Below are positions 17,865 through 25,717 of a stretch of 64,000 nucleotides of DNA, piece after piece. Position 1 is the first letter of the stretch; every line of letters begins with the position of its first letter. The position numbers were made by a program, and so were the translations under genes. The notes under the pieces are model-generated. The model did no database searches. It had not been told where the DNA came from and was given only the letters and a program-made list of their open reading frames with translations. Source of the DNA: CALHKP01 sp963558075. GTDB taxonomy: Bacteria; Bacillota; Clostridia; Peptostreptococcales; Anaerovoracaceae. The stretch covers positions 17,824 through 81,823 of the forward strand of contig CAUWFN010000011.1 of NCBI GenBank assembly GCA_963558075.1. Reading direction: 5' to 3'.

Positions 17865-18728
17865 TTATTCTTCGATTGCTTCAGCTGGTGCTGCTTCAAC
17901 CTGTGGTGCTTCTACTACTGGCTCCTGCTTAGGAGTCTTTCTAACTCTTGGGTTTACAGCCTTTGGGGCTTCCTGTCTAGCGTTTCTGTCAAAACGATCA
18001 TTTCTTCTTCTGTCGTTTCTTCTTCTGTCGCCGTCTCTTCTACCCTTTCTTTCTCTTCTGTCGCGCTTTTCTTCGCGGATTGGGCTCTGTAATCCCTTGT
18101 CTAAAATTTCGCCGTGGTTAATCCAAACCTTAACGCCGATCTTACCATAAGTTGTATCAGCTTCAGCGAAACCGTAATCGATGTCAGCTCTGATTGTGTG
18201 TAGTGGAACGTTACCTTCTGAGTATTTTTCGCTTCTAGCGATTTCTGCTCCACCAAGTCTACCTGAGCAAAGGATTTTGATACCTTTTGCGTTAGCTTTC
18301 ATTGTTCTGCCGATAGCCTGCTTCATAGCTCTTCTGAATGAAACTCTTCTTTCTAGAGCCTGAGCAACGCTTTCAGCTGTAAGCTGTGCATCTAATTCTG
18401 CTCTTCTAACTTCTTCGATTGAGATTTCTACTTCTTTCTTAGTCATCTTAACTAGTGCAGCCTTTAGTTCATCGATGCCGTTTCCAGCTCTTCCGATAAC
18501 CATACCAGGTCTTGCAGTTAATACGATAACTCTGATTTTATTTTCTGCAGCTCTTTCGATTACTACTTTTGAAACGCCTGCTGCATAAAGCTTTTTCTTA
18601 ACGTATTCTCTAACTTTATTATCTTCGATCAGCATGTCTGCAAAGTCATTCTTGTCAGCATACCATTTTGAGTTCCAGTCTTTGATTACGCCCACTCTTA
18701 ATCCATGTGGACTTACTTTCTGACCCAT
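17865..18728 (-). CDS. rpsC: 30S ribosomal protein S3 with long Arg-rich C-terminal extension
   Basis: A 287-residue protein. Residues 1-217 are a normal S3: [20 protein letters not shown], the KH motif [16 protein letters not shown] and [16 protein letters not shown]. Typical bacterial S3 stops near 210-235. Here residues 218-251 are almost all Arg, Asp, Asn and Lys, followed by a Pro/Ala/Glu tail. S3 lines the mRNA entry and has helicase activity; a basic tail there could contact mRNA, which is inference. Confidence 0.97.
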   Translation of the reverse strand: MGQKVSPHGLRVGVIKDWNSKWYADKNDFADMLIEDNKVREYVKKKLYAAGVSKVVIERAAENKIRVIVLTARPGMVIGRAGNGIDELKAALVKMTKKEVEISIEEVRRAELDAQLTAESVAQALERRVSFRRAMKQAIGRTMKANAKGIKILCSGRLGGAEIARSEKYSEGNVPLHTIRADIDYGFAEADTTYGKIGVKVWINHGEILDKGLQSPIREEKRDRRERKGRRDGDRRRNDRRRNDRFDRNARQEAPKAVNPRVRKTPKQEPVVEAPQVEAAPAEAIEE

Positions 18729-18746
18729 TCAGTGAACCTCCTATTC

Positions 18747-19082
18747 TTAGTCTCTCTCCTTAAGAGTTACGCCAACGTGGCTTGATCTCTTAAGAATGAT
18801 TGATGCTCTACCCTGTGCTCCGGCTCTCCATCTCTTCATTGTAGGGCCCTGATGAGCGTATACTTCTGCAACATATAAGTTGTCTGGATTCATGTCGTGG
18901 TTGTTTTCAGCGTTTGCTGCTGCTGAAAGTACAACTTTTTCGATGATTTCAGCTCCCTTACCAGGAGTGAACTTTAGAATGTTTAGTGCCTCGTTTAAGT
19001 CCTTACCTCTTACAAGATCTGCAACAGGCTTTAGCTTTATAGGAGACATTCTCACATATTTTGCAACTGCTTTTGCTTCCAT
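18747..19082 (-). CDS. rplV: 50S ribosomal protein L22
   Basis: A 111-residue protein: AKYVRMSPIKLKPVADLVRG at the start and the tunnel-loop signature GPTMKRWRAGAQGRASIILK near the end. The loop lines the nascent-chain tunnel and is a macrolide-resistance site in other species. Confidence 0.98.
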   Translation of the reverse strand: MEAKAVAKYVRMSPIKLKPVADLVRGKDLNEALNILKFTPGKGAEIIEKVVLSAAANAENNHDMNPDNLYVAEVYAHQGPTMKRWRAGAQGRASIILKRSSHVGVTLKERD

Positions 19083-19097
19083 TTTTATCTCCCTTTC

Positions 19098-19376
19098 TTA
19101 TCTAACTTTTGATGACTTATCGGCAGCATGACCTTTGTATGTTCTTGTTGGAGCGAATTCTCCAAGTTTGTGTCCTACCATGTCTTCTGTAATATATACT
19201 GGAACATGTTTTCTGCCGTCATGGACTGCAATAGTGTGACCCACCATCTGTGGGAAAATAGTTGATGGTCTTGACCAGGTCTTAACAACTTTCTTTTCGT
19301 TAGCTTCGTTCATTGCTTCGATAGCCTTTAGAAGCTTAACTTCTACGAAAGGACCTTTTTTAATTGATCTGCCCAT
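19098..19376 (-). CDS. rpsS: 30S ribosomal protein S19
   Basis: A 92-residue protein ([20 protein letters not shown]) with [20 protein letters not shown] and the end [20 protein letters not shown]. It is a head protein working with S13. Confidence 0.98.
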   Translation of the reverse strand: MGRSIKKGPFVEVKLLKAIEAMNEANEKKVVKTWSRPSTIFPQMVGHTIAVHDGRKHVPVYITEDMVGHKLGEFAPTRTYKGHAADKSSKVR

Positions 19377-19392
19377 TATCTATGCTCCTTCC

Positions 19393-20226
19393 TTATTTCT
19401 CATTTCTCTTCTTTACAATATACTGGTTTGAAGCCTTGTTCTTCTTTCTTGTCTTATAGCCAAGAGCAGGTTTACCCCAAGGTGTAACAGGATTCTTACG
19501 TCCTACTGGAGCTCTACCTTCACCACCACCATGTGGGTGATCGTTAGGGTTCATAACAGAACCTCTTACTGTAGGTCTCCATCCCATATGTCTCTTTCTA
19601 CCTGCTTTACCAATCTGGATGTTTGAATGTTCGCCATTACCAACTTCACCGATTGTAGCTCTGCAGTTAATAAGAACTTTTCTTACTTCGCCGGAAGGTA
19701 GTCTTACCTGAGCGTATTTGTCTTCTTTAGCCATCAGCTGTGCACCGTTACCTGCTGATCTAGCAAGCTGTCCGCCTTTTCCAGGTTTAAGTTCAATGTT
19801 GTGGATGATTGTGCCTACTGGAATGTTAGCGATTGGAAGTGCGTTACCGATTTTGATGTCTGCTTCTGGACCTGAGTAGATAACATCTCCAACCTGAAGT
19901 TTTTCTGGAGCAAGGATGTATCTCTTTTCGCCGTCTGCGTATGTGATAAGTGCAATGTTAGCACTTCTGTTTGGATCGTATTCGATTGTTGTAACTGTAC
20001 CTGGAATATCGTCCTTAGTTCTCTTGAAGTCGATGATTCTGTACTTAGGTCTTGTACCGCCACCTCTATGTCTTACAGTGATTTTACCTCTTGAGTTTCT
20101 TCCTGAGTGCTTCTTAAGAGTTACTGTAAGAGACTTCTCAGGTTTCTTAGCTGTGATTTCTTCAAATGTAGAAACCGTCATACCTCTTAAACCAGGAGTG
20201 GTCGGATTGTATTTTTTAATTCCCAT
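19393..20226 (-). CDS. rplB: 50S ribosomal protein L2
   Basis: A 277-residue protein. Signatures are [20 protein letters not shown], the [20 protein letters not shown] segment with the conserved His-rich loop [15 protein letters not shown]. It is needed for subunit joining and peptidyl transfer. Confidence 0.99.
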   Translation of the reverse strand: MGIKKYNPTTPGLRGMTVSTFEEITAKKPEKSLTVTLKKHSGRNSRGKITVRHRGGGTRPKYRIIDFKRTKDDIPGTVTTIEYDPNRSANIALITYADGEKRYILAPEKLQVGDVIYSGPEADIKIGNALPIANIPVGTIIHNIELKPGKGGQLARSAGNGAQLMAKEDKYAQVRLPSGEVRKVLINCRATIGEVGNGEHSNIQIGKAGRKRHMGWRPTVRGSVMNPNDHPHGGGEGRAPVGRKNPVTPWGKPALGYKTRKKNKASNQYIVKKRNEK

Positions 20227-20244
20227 TGTAGCCTACCTCCTATA

Positions 20245-20535
20245 TTACAGACCCTGGAAGAATTCGATTTCTTTGCTGCTGTCTGTAAGAGTTACGATTG
20301 CTTTTTTATAAGCAGCTGTCTTACCTACGTTTCTTCCCATTCTCTTAACTTTACCGTCCATATTCATGATGTTAACTTTCTTAACATCTACACCAAAGAT
20401 TTCTTCGATTGCAAGCTTAACTTCTGTTTTGTTAGCGTCTACTGCAACTTTGAATGTGTACTTCTTATTCTGAGCAATGTCTACACTTCTTTCAGAAATT
20501 ACAGGTTTGATAATTACATCATATGCTGTTCTCAT
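20245..20535 (-). CDS. rplW: 50S ribosomal protein L23
   Basis: A 96-residue protein with [20 protein letters not shown] and [20 protein letters not shown]. It forms the docking site for trigger factor and SRP at the tunnel exit. Its start overlaps the rplD stop by one base. Confidence 0.98.
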   Translation of the reverse strand: MRTAYDVIIKPVISERSVDIAQNKKYTFKVAVDANKTEVKLAIEEIFGVDVKKVNIMNMDGKVKRMGRNVGKTAAYKKAIVTLTDSSKEIEFFQGL

Positions 20536-21158
20536 TATAAGTACACCTCCTCAATCTTTTCTACAGCTTCTTTTGTTAGAATGAAGCTTGTGTGGTTTAC
20601 GATTTCGTAAACGTTCATTGTTCCTACAAGAGCAGTTCTTACTCCAGGAATGTTAGCAGCTGATTTAACAACGTTGTCATTCTTTTCAGCTGTTACGATT
20701 AAAGCTTTCTTTCCAGCTTTAACGTTCTCAAGAACCTTTACCATCTCCTTAGTTTTTGGAGCATCGAAGTTTAGTTCATCAAGAACGATGATTTCATTGT
20801 TTGCAACCTTAGCTGAAAGAGCAGATTTCATAGCTAATCTCTTTAGCTTCTTAGGAACTGTGTATCTGTAGTCTCTTGGCTTTGGTGCAAATACGATTCC
20901 TCCACCGATCTGTGAAGGGTCTGTTGAGCTACCCTGTCTGTGACGACCAGTACCTTTCTGTCTGAAAGGCTTTCTTCCGCCTCCTCTTACTTCAGCTCTT
21001 GTCTTAGCTGACTGAGTGCCCTGTCTCTGGTTTGCAAGGTAGTTAACTACTACTGCATGAACAGCGTTAGCATTTGGCTCAATGCCGAATATTTCATCTT
21101 TAAGCTCAATTACTCCGGCTTCTGCTCCGGCCATATTAAGCATAGTTACTTTTGCCAT
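20535..21158 (-). CDS. rplD: 50S ribosomal protein L4
   Basis: A 207-residue protein with the conserved extended loop ([20 protein letters not shown], followed by [14 protein letters not shown]) that reaches the exit tunnel. L4 represses the S10 operon in some bacteria, which fits the long structured leader upstream of rpsJ. Confidence 0.98.
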   Translation of the reverse strand: MAKVTMLNMAGAEAGVIELKDEIFGIEPNANAVHAVVVNYLANQRQGTQSAKTRAEVRGGGRKPFRQKGTGRHRQGSSTDPSQIGGGIVFAPKPRDYRYTVPKKLKRLAMKSALSAKVANNEIIVLDELNFDAPKTKEMVKVLENVKAGKKALIVTAEKNDNVVKSAANIPGVRTALVGTMNVYEIVNHTSFILTKEAVEKIEEVYL

Positions 21159-21187
21159 TACGTGCTTCCTCCTTTCCTGAGTTCGTC

Positions 21188-21823
21188 TTATTTGTCCTGA
21201 CCTTTGACAGCGTACTGGATTCTTACCAGGCTACCCTTGCCTCCAGGTACTGCACCCTTAACAAGCATTAGGTTTCTGTCAGCGTCAACTTTTACTAAAA
21301 CAACATTCTGAACTGTAACTGTCTCACGACCCATTCTTCCAGGACCTGCATTGCCCTTGAATACTCTTGATGGGTAAGTACCAGCTGCTAAAGCACCAGC
21401 TAATCTCTTGTGTTTTGAACCGTGAGTCATAGGACCTCTGTGGTGTCCGTGTCTCTTGATGTTACCCTGAGTTCCCTTACCTTTTGAAACGCCAGTAACG
21501 TCAAGCTTCTTGCCTTCTTCGAAGTCAGCAACTGTGATTACCTGTCCAAGTTCGTAAGTTTCGCCTTCTTCAACTCTGAACTCAGTTAAGTGTTTCTTAA
21601 GTGGAGCACCGCTCTTTTCGAAGTGTCCAGTTAATGGTTTGTTAACTCTGTGAGCTTTTGTGTCTTCGAATCCGACCTGTACTGCATTGTAACCATCAGT
21701 CTCAACTGTCTTGATCTGAGTTACAACTTCAGGACCAGCTTCAATAACAGTTACAGGAATTACTTCTCCTGTTTCTGCGAAAATCTGAGTCATTCCGATT
21801 TTCTTTCCTAAAATTGCTTTCAT
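21188..21823 (-). CDS. rplC: 50S ribosomal protein L3
   Basis: A 211-residue protein: MKAILGKKIGMTQIFAETGE, then VTGVSKGKGTQGNIKRHGHH and GPMTHGSKHKRLAG. It is one of the first assembly proteins and reaches the peptidyl transferase centre. Confidence 0.99.
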   Translation of the reverse strand: MKAILGKKIGMTQIFAETGEVIPVTVIEAGPEVVTQIKTVETDGYNAVQVGFEDTKAHRVNKPLTGHFEKSGAPLKKHLTEFRVEEGETYELGQVITVADFEEGKKLDVTGVSKGKGTQGNIKRHGHHRGPMTHGSKHKRLAGALAAGTYPSRVFKGNAGPGRMGRETVTVQNVVLVKVDADRNLMLVKGAVPGGKGSLVRIQYAVKGQDK

Positions 21824-21910
21824 TATTTTTCCTCCTTGATTCTTACAGCGGATTGGAGCCTTGCGACTCTAATCATACTAAGGGAGAGTCCCTTACTTAA
21901 TTATGAAATC
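21824..21910 (-). promoter_or_regulatory. Structured 87-nt gap between rpsJ and rplC
   Basis: Minus-strand RNA forms AAGGG...CCCTT and GATT-GAG...CTC-AATC hairpins, then AGGAGG for rplC. It may be a processing or translational-control element. The gap is longer than most in this operon. Confidence 0.35.
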
Positions 21911-22222
21911 TTATAGTTTGATTTCGATGTCTACACCTGCAGGCAGATCAATCTTAGTTAATGCATCTGTAGTCTGTAGTGTAGCGTTTGTGATGTCGAT
22001 AAGTCTCTTGTGAGTTCTCTGTTCGAACTGCTCTCTGCTGTCCTTGTATTTGTGAACAGCTCTTAAGATTGTTACGACTTCCTTTTCTGTTGGTAGTGGA
22101 ATTGGACCTGAAACATCTGCTCCAGTCTTCTTCGCAGTTTCTACGATCTTTGCTGCTGACTGATCCAGCAGAGCGTGATCATAAGCCTTAAGCTTAATTC
22201 TGATTTTCTGTAATTCGCTCAT
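21911..22222 (-). CDS. rpsJ: 30S ribosomal protein S10
   Basis: A 103-residue protein: [40 protein letters not shown] and [13 protein letters not shown]. It is also the NusE antitermination factor. It is the first gene of the operon; no tuf, fusA or rpsL lies upstream in the window. Confidence 0.99.
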   Translation of the reverse strand: MSELQKIRIKLKAYDHALLDQSAAKIVETAKKTGADVSGPIPLPTEKEVVTILRAVHKYKDSREQFEQRTHKRLIDITNATLQTTDALTKIDLPAGVDIEIKL

Positions 22223-22494
22223 TTTTTCCTCCTAAAATATTTCTGTACTGTTTTCGCTATGCTTGTACAAGGGGTTCTAATGCCTGCTTTCCAACGTGTG
22301 CAGGTCATTTTGCTTACTTAGCACACGCCTCCGTGCGTTTCTTTATTTTTTACACAAAGCAAAAGCGGCGAACACCTCCGCCCCCATCGAGTGAGGACAA
22401 TTCTCAGCAGAAATTACCTGATAGCTCAGCAACTTCCTGCTTCATCGCCTTAAGCAAGCTTTTATAGTATATAATAACTTGTCAAAGAATGCAA
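22223..22494 (-). promoter_or_regulatory. S10-operon promoter and long structured leader
   Basis: On the minus strand TTGCAT (22489-22494) and TATACT (22466-22471) are 17 bp apart, placing the start near 22459. A TTGACA also overlaps this region but with poor spacing. The leader of about 237 nt is rich in paired runs (GCAGGAAGTTGC, GGGGGCGGAGG, GCACGGAGGCGTGTGC). It may be an r-protein autoregulation site; I cannot assign it to a named leader family. Confidence 0.5.
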
Positions 22495-22792
22495 GACTTT
22501 TTTTGAACTTTTTTTCGCCTTTTTTTAAATTTATTTTTTCACAAAGCTTGAGTTATCAATAGTTACAGCGGCCTAACTAATAACACGTACCCGTGTGTTT
22601 CTTTTTATAAAACGTCCTACTCTAATCAACTTTAAAAAATTTCTAAAAATTTTATTTGCATTGAAATTCCAACGCTTATTGCACCCGATTTAATATTTTA
22701 TACAAATTTTGTCATCTAAAAACTTCCATCATCAGAATTCATCATAAGGATCAAAGCCGCTTCTGTGTAATTTTTTTAGATCAAAAGCGCTG

Positions 22793-22990
22793 CCCGGACC
22801 TAGGGCAATTTGCAAATGCCGCGCCAAAGCACGCCGCAAATGACACGCCAAGGCAACTCGTAGATACCGCGCCTAGATCCCCGTACAACGTTGAACCTAG
22901 GCGTATCGCAAATGACACGCCAATGTCACGCACCACGCAGCGCCCAGGGGAGTTCGCAAACGCCGCGCCAATGTCACGCACCATCACCTT
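22793..22990. repeat. Octamer-phased degenerate repeat island 1
   Basis: About 200 bp of GC-rich DNA in an AT-rich gap. Read in 8-nt blocks it gives related words: GCGCCAAA, ACGCCAAG, GCGCCTAG, GAACCTAG, ACGCCAAT, GCGCCAAT. Two longer exact repeats keep the phase. A 17-mer CGCAAATGACACGCCAA occurs at 22835 and 22907, 72 nt apart. An 18-mer starting CGCCAATGTCACG occurs at 22918 and 22966, 48 nt apart. The rest of the 22495-23396 gap is AT-rich and shows no gene, apart from GATCAAAGCCGCT at 22749 and 23281. Confidence 0.75.
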
Positions 22991-23419
22991 CGAATTACAA
23001 CCACACCTAGGTCAAGGCTTCATTTCGATGCACAATTTATGTTTTCATTTTTTCTTCTATATATAATGTAGTTATTTTATCCGTCACAACTTTCATCTTT
23101 CGGTTTCTTATCACTAGATAAAGTTGTTCATCCGCATGTTCCGCTTCACCACAGAATCCCTTTGGTGCATCATCTTTGTTTTCTCATCGCAATGACTTTG
23201 TTTGCGCAGCCGCTTTGTTCCCATACCACTATGCCGAAACAGACTCTATGATAAAATCATTTAAATTTGAGATTGCGCAAGATCAAAGCCGCTAATCCCC
23301 GTATCCATCTCCCAAGAAAAAAACGAAAGCCTATACACATGCATTTACATGGCAAATCGACACCACAAATTAAATAATAAAAAAAATTTATAATTTATGT
23401 TTAACTTCCAGAAAACGGG

Positions 23420-23425
23420 TATAAT
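23420..23425 (+). promoter_or_regulatory. -10 element upstream of dfx
   Basis: A perfect TATAAT 54 bp before the dfx start codon. No good -35 lies 16-18 bp upstream, so the promoter may need an activator or another sigma contact. Confidence 0.45.
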
Positions 23426-23479
23426 ATAGATATAACGTAATTAGAAATCACGAAATAAAACCTAAGGAGGTAAATTATT

Positions 23480-23857
23480 ATGGTAAAACTATTAAAATGT
23501 ATGCATTGTGGAAATATAGTAGAAATGGTAGAAGATAAGGGAGTTCCTGTAGTATGCTGCGGTGACAAGATGACAGTTCTTGAACCAAACACAACTGACG
23601 CAGCTCAGGAAAAACACGTTCCTGTAGTAGAAGTTGAAGGAAATGTAGTAAAAGTAACTGTAGGAAGCGTTGAGCATCCAATGACAGAAGAACATTACAT
23701 CGGATTCATCTACTTAGAAACAACTCTAGGCCTGAAGAAAGCTATGCTAGACCACACAGGCAAACCAGTTGCAGAGTTCGCTCTTCTAGACGGAGAAAAA
23801 CCAGTTGCAGCTTACGAATATTGCAACCTACACGGATTCTGGAAAAAAGAACTGTAA
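23480..23857 (+). CDS. dfx: Desulfoferrodoxin (superoxide reductase)
   Basis: A 125-residue protein with both domains of the 2Fe type. The N-terminal desulforedoxin-like site has CMHC (7-10) and a CC pair (26-27). The C-terminal superoxide reductase domain has the His ligands in EKHVPV, VEHPM, EEHYIG and the Cys/His pair in EYCNLHGFWK. It reduces superoxide to peroxide without making oxygen, a defence of anaerobes. AGGAGG lies 8 nt before the ATG. It is a single-gene unit with its own terminator. Confidence 0.97.
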   Translation: MVKLLKCMHCGNIVEMVEDKGVPVVCCGDKMTVLEPNTTDAAQEKHVPVVEVEGNVVKVTVGSVEHPMTEEHYIGFIYLETTLGLKKAMLDHTGKPVAEFALLDGEKPVAAYEYCNLHGFWKKEL

Positions 23858-23912
23858 ATTAATCAACATTCAATATAACATTTTGTAACCTTCAAACAAA
23901 ACAAAACAAACA

Positions 23913-23959
23913 AAGAGGCTTCGCCGGCGGAATCAATCCAAGGGCTAAGCCTCTTTTTT
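23913..23959 (+). terminator. Terminator of dfx
   Basis: AAGAGGCTT (23913-23921) pairs with AAGCCTCTT (23947-23955) around a 25-nt loop and is followed by a T-run. Confidence 0.85.
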
Positions 23960-24084
23960 ATATGAGTATGCGATCAAAGATTCTGCTCGCACCAAAGTAA
24001 CTGGCCGGCGAGTTTTATTGATGCCAGCGATTAAAACACCAGCCTTCGGATTCAGATACAGCAAGAATTCTAGTTTCAGCAGTC

Positions 24085-24641
24085 GTGCTGTATTATCAGG
24101 CAGCCTTTTACAGCACAGTTCAAAAAATCAAAAGCTGTGCTGTATTTCAATCGGAAATTTACAGCATGATTTAAGAATTCAAAAACTATGCTGTAAATCA
24201 CTGATTTTAATTGAGCTGGACCCGTGTCCACACTTTGGGGTCCATTATAATAATGAAAATGGATGCAGTTTCCAGGAACACCCAATATATGCATCCATTT
24301 TTTCACCATCCATTTGAAGCATATTCCTATGTTCTTCAAAATCCGCTTCCATACCAGGCCTAAAAAACGGAAGCACATTTTGACTTTTCTCTATTTATGC
24401 TTCCGTCAGCCGCTCTAAAAATTGAAGCATATTTCGCGGTTCTTCAATACCTGCTTCAATTACACCTCTAAAAAACGGAAGCACATTTTGGCTTTTCTCT
24501 ATTTATGCTTCCAAACGCAATCTCGGGCCCCAAAATCTCACATCGGCAAGCCAAACCTTTGATGCACATTTACAAATTCCCAAATTCACCTTTCATTTGC
24601 AAAAAAAGAATGCATATTTTCCGCAAACAGAAAATATGCAT
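24085..24641. repeat. Array of dyad hairpins
   Basis: At least nine inverted repeats with 7-12 bp perfect arms lie in about 560 bp. Arm pairs are 24085-24092/24109-24116, 24109-24118/24135-24144, 24157-24167/24188-24198, 24217-24223/24238-24244, 24258-24268/24290-24300, 24368-24375/24398-24405, 24420-24429/24452-24461, 24477-24483/24506-24512 and 24610-24621/24630-24641. Most arms end in GCA and restart with TGC (ACAGCA, GATGCA, GGAAGCA, TTGAAGCA) while the outer bases vary together on both sides. The 23960-24728 gap holds no convincing gene. Confidence 0.85.
24314..24529. repeat. 108-bp tandem duplication inside the hairpin array
   Basis: TTGAAGCATATT at 24314 and 24422, and GGAAGCACATTTTG at 24369 and 24477, are both 108 bp apart. 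Each copy carries two hairpins. In the first copy one hairpin is imperfect; in the second the matching arms are perfect. Confidence 0.8.
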
Positions 24642-24728
24642 ACATATATCCCTCAAATCCTGGCAAAGCCAAAGCCCTATTACAAGTAATCAGATCAAAC
24701 AGCGCGTCACCTAACAAACCTGCGCCAT

Positions 24729-25136
24729 CTATTTTCTAGCAAAATATCTGATAAGAATCGACTCAAGCATATAAGAAAATAGCAGGAGTGACCCAAAGGT
24801 AACTATCAGCGCCATAAACACAGCCCTGTATGATTCTACAAATAAATTTACTACAGCTGTAACTGCAACTGCTATAGATAAGAGAACCTGTAGCACTAGG
24901 AGAACCACAGAGTTCGCCTTTGCATCGGCGCTTTCTATTTCATCTATTTCTATACCGGACTTTTTCAGCGCAATTACATTGTAAATTGTATTTATGCCGA
25001 TAACCAGCATCAGAATTCCAACGATCATAAGCTTCGGATCTATAACACCAGATAATACGTTCACAAATATATCAAGTATTGCAAGGGCCGAAAAACATCC
25101 TCCTATGATAAATTTTTTCTTTAAAAAAAACTTCAT
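24729..25136 (-). CDS. Small four-TM membrane protein of unknown function
   Basis: A 135-residue protein with a basic start (MKFFLKKKF) and four hydrophobic segments near residues 10-28, 34-54, 78-98 and 104-125. An acidic stretch (GIEIDEIESADAKA) lies between segments 2 and 3. GGGAG precedes the ATG. I recognise no family. It stands alone between the hairpin array and octamer island 2, so context gives no role. Confidence 0.75.
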   Translation of the reverse strand: MKFFLKKKFIIGGCFSALAILDIFVNVLSGVIDPKLMIVGILMLVIGINTIYNVIALKKSGIEIDEIESADAKANSVVLLVLQVLLSIAVAVTAVVNLFVESYRAVFMALIVTFGSLLLFSYMLESILIRYFARK

Positions 25137-25381
25137 AAAACTCTCCCTTCACAAATGGCACATGTCTTATGTATAACACACATTTTAAGCATATGTCAAC
25201 AAAGGTAAAGAAAATTTAAGAAAACGTCACATATTTTACAAATACAAAAGCCGAAAAACTCGCCGCTAATTAGCGAATTTCTCGGCCATTTGCAAATAGA
25301 GTTATTATGAACGACCGCGACCTAATAGTCAGCGGATTTCCATAGCAATATAACCTTTATTATATAAATACTTTTTCGGTA

Positions 25382-25677
25382 GCCATCACTTTCAACCAAT
25401 ACTCATGCCGCAGAGCTACTCTACTACCGGCCTCAGCACACCAGTGCCGCGCCATCATTTTCGCCATAGCAGCCATCACTTTCAGCCATCACCTGCATGC
25501 CATCGCCTTCGCCTCAGCTTCTTGAAAAATCAGCTTCTCGGCTTCTCGGCAAATCAACGCCTCAGCACAACATCGCCGCGCCATCATTTGCCATCAGTAC
25601 CTTGGAGCGTAGGCATACCTGAACCGCAGCGTCGTAGCGTCGCAGTGTCGCAGTGTCGCAGTGTCGCAGTGCCACCT
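25382..25677. repeat. Octamer-phased degenerate repeat island 2
   Basis: GC-rich repetitive DNA past the end of the Na/Pi cotransporter gene. The right half falls into 8-nt blocks: CGCCTCAG, CTTCTCGG twice, CGCCTCAG, AACCGCAG, CGTCGTAG, CGTCGCAG, then TGTCGCAG three times (25646-25669). The left half is less regular. It has GCCGCGCCATCATTT at 25446 and 25575 (129 nt apart) and AGCCATCACTTTCA at 25381 and 25471 (90 nt apart), so the phase slips there. The 25137-25381 stretch holds only a weak GCCGA/TCGGC dyad near 25250. Confidence 0.7.
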
Positions 25678-25717
25678 CTATAACTTTTGTACATTCTTTC
25701 TACATCTATATCTACAA

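Noticed and set aside
22781..22987. 68-codon minus-strand ORF
   Set aside because: It lies in the octamer-phased repeat; the apparent protein repeats come from the DNA repeat, not from codons.
24018..24378. ORFs of about 100 codons on both strands in the hairpin array
   Set aside because: No ribosome sites, odd composition, and the palindromes explain the sequence.
24085..24641. Integron attC sites or an insertion sequence remnant
   Set aside because: No integrase or transposase, no attC core sites, and each hairpin has its own arm sequence.
25405..25683. 92-codon Ser/His/Pro-rich ORF
   Set aside because: Product of the repeat island; no start signal.
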